From Sphagnum compactum (Eukaryota > Bryophyta > Sphagnopsida > Sphagnales): a stretch of DNA of 64,000 nt. A program made the translations under genes and the position numbers. The stretch is from contig OZ234494.1 in NCBI GenBank assembly GCA_965153455.1, forward strand, positions 3,658,001-3,722,000, read 5' to 3'. The notes under the pieces are model-generated. The model searched no databases. It worked only from the letters and a program-made list of their open reading frames with translations, and was not told where the DNA came from. Shown piece by piece: positions 61,914-64,000 of this stretch; position 1 is the stretch's first letter, and the number at the start of each line of letters is the position of its first letter.

Positions 61914-63296
61914 ATGGAGTTCGAGATTGATGAGATTGGCAATAAATCCGTCACTTTCATTCCTCCCGGAAGAGACGGAAAAGTTCCAGAGAAATTCAGG
62001 CTGATGGCAGCTCTGTACAATGAAACACGTAAGTAGTTTATTATATTCTGAGCACATGTCTGCATCGGCTAATTCATTTGGCATGCAATATTGTCCTTGA
62101 GCATCATGCAACGCCTTGTTTTCTATAGCCGATTGATCTGCATGTCTGCAACACTTGAAGAAATTCAGTGTAGTGCAAATGGTATACATTCCGTTGAGGT
62201 TGACGGTGATAATGCATTGCACGGTCCAAAGTTCCTGACAATTGAAAAAAGAAGATCTCCTCTGACTGATCATTCTAATTGTTTGGTGCATTCACCCACA
62301 TGCAGCTCAACTTCTCCGGTTGAAGAGTTTCGTCGCGAGTTTGCATACCCGATACGGACTGGAAGCCGGTGGGGCAATCTTGGAGCACATGGTTCCCGAG
62401 CCGAGGAGTCGCGCTCATGAAATGCATCCCAATGTACTCTTCATAGAGTACGTTGCATGGGTATGCGTGACGTCTGCATCGTCTTCACCCTATAGCATGT
62501 GGCTCCAACCGCCGCAGATTCTCACACGCCGATTAATCCCGTCCTCTGTCCTGGACGTTGTTCTGGGCGCGCTTCTTACTGCCGCGGACCTTAACAACAA
62601 GTACCATCCGATCAAAGTCGAAAAAGCGCATGTATCTGGAAATTTTTTCCTGGTGGGTACTTTCTTATGAGCTCTCACCATTTTCTAAAATTCCAGACTT
62701 ACACAATGCTGCTAATCTAGGTCGTCATTTTCTTCTTCTCAAGTTCTGTAAGTTTCTTCCACTGACTGCAGCGTTTCTGCACATGTCTTCTGATAAAAAA
62801 AATTTGTCCCTCAGGCAAGTTCATCAGTATATATAACACTTGTTGTTACAGACTCTTTACACAACACGGAGTTTTCAAGCTGTAGTTGCAGGTCACGACG
62901 TATAATGTCATAGGGTTTAGGGTTTAGATCATGGCTTCGGCCCGTGCTAGATTTGATGCTAATTTCTGTGAGCTGATTCCGAGTTATGTTTTGTACTTAA
63001 TGCTGCAGCCAATTCGGGAGAGTAGCTTCAGAGACACCCACATGTCAAGAGGCCACGCAATGGTGGACCTGGTGAACGTGATGGGTTGCGAGTGGCAGGA
63101 TGTAACCTGGCTAGCACCGCCGGTAGCCGTTCTCACCGGCGATAACTGGAGGAGATTCGCACAAGACAATCGCGTGGACGATGGGGACGTTTGCGTGTTG
63201 GAAATTGAGCGCGGACATGCCTACATCAGCCGCAGTCTCAGCTCACCGCGCAAACTCCAAATCAAAGTCCATGTTTTCCGCATGGGCTTCCCTTGA
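61914..63296 (+). CDS. B3-domain DNA-binding protein, 3 exons
   Basis: Exons 61914-62028, 62306-62652 and 63009-63296 join in phase into 249 residues. The B3 fold occupies about residues 144-249: VEKAHVSGNFFL, then PIRESSFRDTHMS (first DNA-contact region), VNVMGCEWQDVTWL, then TGDNWRRFAQDNRVDDGDVC and VLEIE. The last two are the usual B3 pattern of G-x-W-x2-F...N-x-(L/V)-x2-GD. B3 proteins are plant transcription factors (ARF, LAV, RAV, REM). The single C-terminal domain and small size suggest a REM-like member, but the subfamily is not certain. The first 140 residues (MEFEIDEIGNKSVTFIPPG...) match nothing I recognise. The exon 2 donor is ctg|gtgggt, followed by an in-frame stop after six more codons if unspliced. 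The start is the first ATG of the frame. Confidence 0.8.
62910..62928 (+). repeat. Telomere-like repeat in B3 gene intron 2
   Basis: Reads atagggtttagggtttagat, two and a half TTTAGGG units about 80 bases before the exon 3 acceptor. Confidence 0.6.
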
Positions 63297-64000
63297 AGAA
63301 GACAAAGTAACTAGTGCATGATCAATGGCGTGGATCCATCAACCTTCGATGGAATTAGTTGGCTGTAGTAGCTGAATTTGGCGACAGTAGCTGCCATCTG
63401 CACAGCCTCGTCCGCTAAATTTGGGCTTGGTTTTTAGCAATTGATTTCAATGGTTAGAGAAGAGCATCATGGATTGTTCAACTGTTGCTTTTGTTGTTGT
63501 TTTTGCAGTAATTTTCTTCCCTAAATTTGGTTCAGTCCTCACTGTGTTCAATTTTGATTTCTCTTTGGGGCAATGGTAATTGGGGGATATAAAGCTGGCT
63601 AACTAGTAGTATATATCTCATCATGCTAATTTGTCTGCAGGAATTTTTGGAACAAGTTTTGGCATTTCCAGCTGATCAGCTGATCATCCCCCATGAACCT
63701 TTTGAATTGTGAATTTGGTATTTGTGAAAATTCAAAACTGTTCTTTGAATTCTGCTGTTTGTTGGTTGCACAGTGAAGTTTGCCTTTGCTCAGTCAATGG
63801 GCAGCTGCAAATTCATTTTTTGCCAATTTTCAAATGATTCAACTGCTAATTCGACTTGTTGGACATAGATAAGAACTTAGCTTGTAACAACTCTTTGTGG
63901 TACGCAGTCTAGCTCTGTGAAAATCTATATTGAAAAATATAGATCTTACTTACCCTGAAGAGATGTGAAATATAAAATCAATTTATGTAATGTATACAGA
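63297..64000 (+). other. 3' flank of the B3 gene
   Basis: Likely 3' UTR, then T-rich DNA. No further frame is supportable before the window ends. Confidence 0.4.

Noticed and set aside
1-64000. CRISPR array, rRNA or tRNA genes
   Set aside because: No regularly spaced identical repeats with unique spacers and no recognisable rRNA or tRNA core was seen; a tRNAscan-SE run would settle tRNAs.

Overview
This is nuclear DNA of a land plant. Genes are split into many short GT-AG exons, intergenic DNA is AT-rich and carries plant LTR retrotransposons, and there are plant TTTAGGG-type telo-boxes, a plant PP1 (TOPP-type) phosphatase and a plant B3-domain protein. A non-flowering vascular plant such as a fern or lycophyte is my inference. 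It rests mainly on a mitochondrial-type HslU, which is not among the mitochondrial ATP-dependent proteases usually described in flowering plants (Lon, ClpXP, FtsH). The species cannot be fixed from the sequence.

Four protein genes can be rebuilt exon by exon with consistent reading phase. (1) 4.7-9.3 kb, plus strand: a 15-exon TPR + MYND + SET protein of the SMYD4 type, about 732 residues. (2) 22.1-19.0 kb, minus strand: a 3-exon PP1 catalytic subunit, 323 residues. (3) 27.7-32.5 kb, plus strand: a 14-exon HslU AAA+ unfoldase of 505 residues with an N-terminal extension that looks like a mitochondrial presequence. (4) 61.9-63.3 kb, plus strand: a 3-exon protein of 249 residues with a C-terminal B3 DNA-binding domain. 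They are independent genes with separate promoters and do not form a pathway.

The rest is mostly repeats. 13.4-17.4 kb holds a badly decayed Ty1/copia element on the minus strand, interrupted by an AT-rich dispersed repeat. Relatives of that repeat lie at 41.3-41.7 kb (same orientation) and 33.3-33.9 kb (inverted). 35.2-36.7 kb holds a decayed gene for a coiled-coil protein with a cysteine-rich RING-like C-terminus. 43.7-51.5 kb is a nested LTR structure: a nearly intact 6.93-kb Ty3 chromovirus (minus strand, 820-bp LTRs, tRNA-iMet primer site, polypurine tract, 5-bp target duplication) sits inside an older solo LTR of a related family in the opposite orientation, which keeps its own target duplication. 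The younger element has a frameshift in gag and a damaged zinc knuckle, but a 1308-residue pol frame through the chromodomain is open.

Low-complexity blocks include a 104-bp-period minisatellite and a 170-bp tandem duplication just upstream of HslU, a polypurine block of about 570 bp at 38.5-39.0 kb, a head-to-head telomere-like palindrome at 23.2 kb and a 10-bp-periodic array before an LTR-like promoter at 40.6-41.2 kb. The intervals 0-4.6, 9.3-13.4, 51.5-61.9 kb and most of 36.8-43.7 kb show no gene I can support.
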